Source: Symsagittifera roscoffensis (Eukaryota; Xenacoelomorpha; Acoela; Convolutidae). From it: DNA of 64,000 nt. Below the pieces are notes generated by a model, which worked only from the letters and a program-made list of their open reading frames with translations, made no database searches and had not been told where the DNA came from. This document shows, one piece after another, positions 63,540 to 64,000 of the stretch. The first letter of the stretch is position 1. Each line of letters begins with the position of its first letter. The stretch spans positions 1 through 64,000 of the forward strand of contig NW_026970609.1 of NCBI RefSeq assembly GCF_963678635.1. Reading direction: 5' to 3'. The position numbers were made by a program, and so were the translations under genes.

Positions 63540-64000
63540 GGTCATTGTCTACTATTTCCGTCCAAATTTGAGATGGTCCATCAAAATGACAAGCAAGTAA
63601 AATTAGGAAACTTTGGTTTTTGATAAAAAAAAATAAAAAAAAATCATGAAATTTGTTTGGAGGTACAGATAACATATCTCTTTCAGTTTTCTCTGTGTCA
63701 ACTGTTTGTTATAATTTTGACACTGGTATGTGCCCTATTTCGAACAATGTTATCCACACCCTGTGATCAATTGAGTTTTGAGTAGCTATCTTATCAAGCA
63801 CATTCGGTTTTATTTTACCTTCTCCGAAGCTATGAATCAAATATCATCTTCCAAAGAACGAATTCTTTTTCCCCAAATGGACAAAATGCATCTGGAAAAT
63901 TTTATCTTGAATTTGATTTTTTGAAAATTGGTACCTTTCAATCAGCATTCGACAATGTTTTCTACTTTTATCAACATTATCAACCTCCTAATATTCAAAT
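63540..64000 (+). pseudogene. ATP: Packaging ATPase, cut by the window end
   Basis: Blocks FDTGMC near 63,717 and a SSKERILFPQMDKM stretch near 63,848 are followed by a Walker A-like PNGQNASGKF at about 63,873-63,902 (G-x4-GK, with F where S or T is usual), then IGTFQSAFDNVFYFYQHYQP up to the window end. The three blocks between 63,870 and 63,990 lie close to one frame. This is the second-best ATP N-terminal region in the window. Confidence 0.7.

Noticed and set aside
1..64000. tRNA, rRNA or other structured RNA genes
   Set aside because: No cloverleaf or rRNA-like sequence was noticed on either strand by eye; a covariance search was not possible here.

Overview
The window is AT-rich, intron-poor, protein-decayed DNA that reads as an invertebrate (metazoan) chromosome segment packed with relics of Polinton/Maverick elements, the large virus-like self-synthesising transposons. 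The host species cannot be named from the sequence. Almost every recognisable gene is a Polinton gene: protein-primed family B DNA polymerase (POLB), retroviral-type integrase (INT), FtsK/HerA-like packaging ATPase (ATP), adenain-like cysteine protease (PRO), a capsid protein of the F54H12.2-like family (MCP), and several conserved small genes. In the entries the less familiar genes carry working labels: P (PC4-like), G2 (unknown), D (DEDD-nuclease-like), Y and X (conserved genes before MCP), M and N (small minus-strand genes), S (small plus-strand gene after the POLB promoter), CC (coiled-coil-like gene after PRO). All are frameshifted or interrupted somewhere, so nothing here looks like a working element today.

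Layout. 1-3,300: a GGAGGGTT minisatellite and copy 1 of a GC-richer long repeat (R). 3,300-17,440: scrambled Polinton pieces (G2-D-ATP-INT-Y, then MCP/M/Y/X pieces, then a recent 3.1-kb tandem duplication of M-INT-Y-X-MCP, then PRO-CC and a second Y-X-MCP run). 17,760-19,485: copy 2 of R. 19,500-23,295: P-G2-D-G2-D-ATP-INT. 23,296-27,412: promoter-S-N-P-G2-ATP-INT of an outer Polinton, broken inside INT by an inserted second Polinton. 27,413-59,146: that inner Polinton, about 31.7 kb, bounded by inverted repeats (TG...CA) and a TTTA direct repeat. It holds POLB on the minus strand at its left, then promoter-S-N, then P-G2-D-G2-D-ATP-INT-Y-X-MCP-M-PRO-CC on the plus strand (N and M on minus). 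It has swollen from a normal Polinton size (about 18 kb by subtraction) through three tandem duplications: POLB-S (5.4 and 5.1 kb), promoter-S (1.36 kb, three copies) and P-to-MCP (6.1 and 7.3 kb). 59,147-62,395: the outer element resumes with INT, MCP, M, PRO and CC, interrupted by a short insert carrying what look like spliced, non-Polinton exons on the minus strand. 62,396-64,000: another G2-D-ATP run, cut by the window end.

How the genes would have worked together: POLB (protein-primed replication), INT (insertion), ATP, PRO and the capsid genes (virion packaging and maturation) form the standard Polinton set. POLB sits alone on the minus strand and diverges from the plus-strand genes through a promoter region marked by repeated ATTGGA-ACGAC words. 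The P, D, S, N and M genes are conserved between old copies and are the least understood part of the module.
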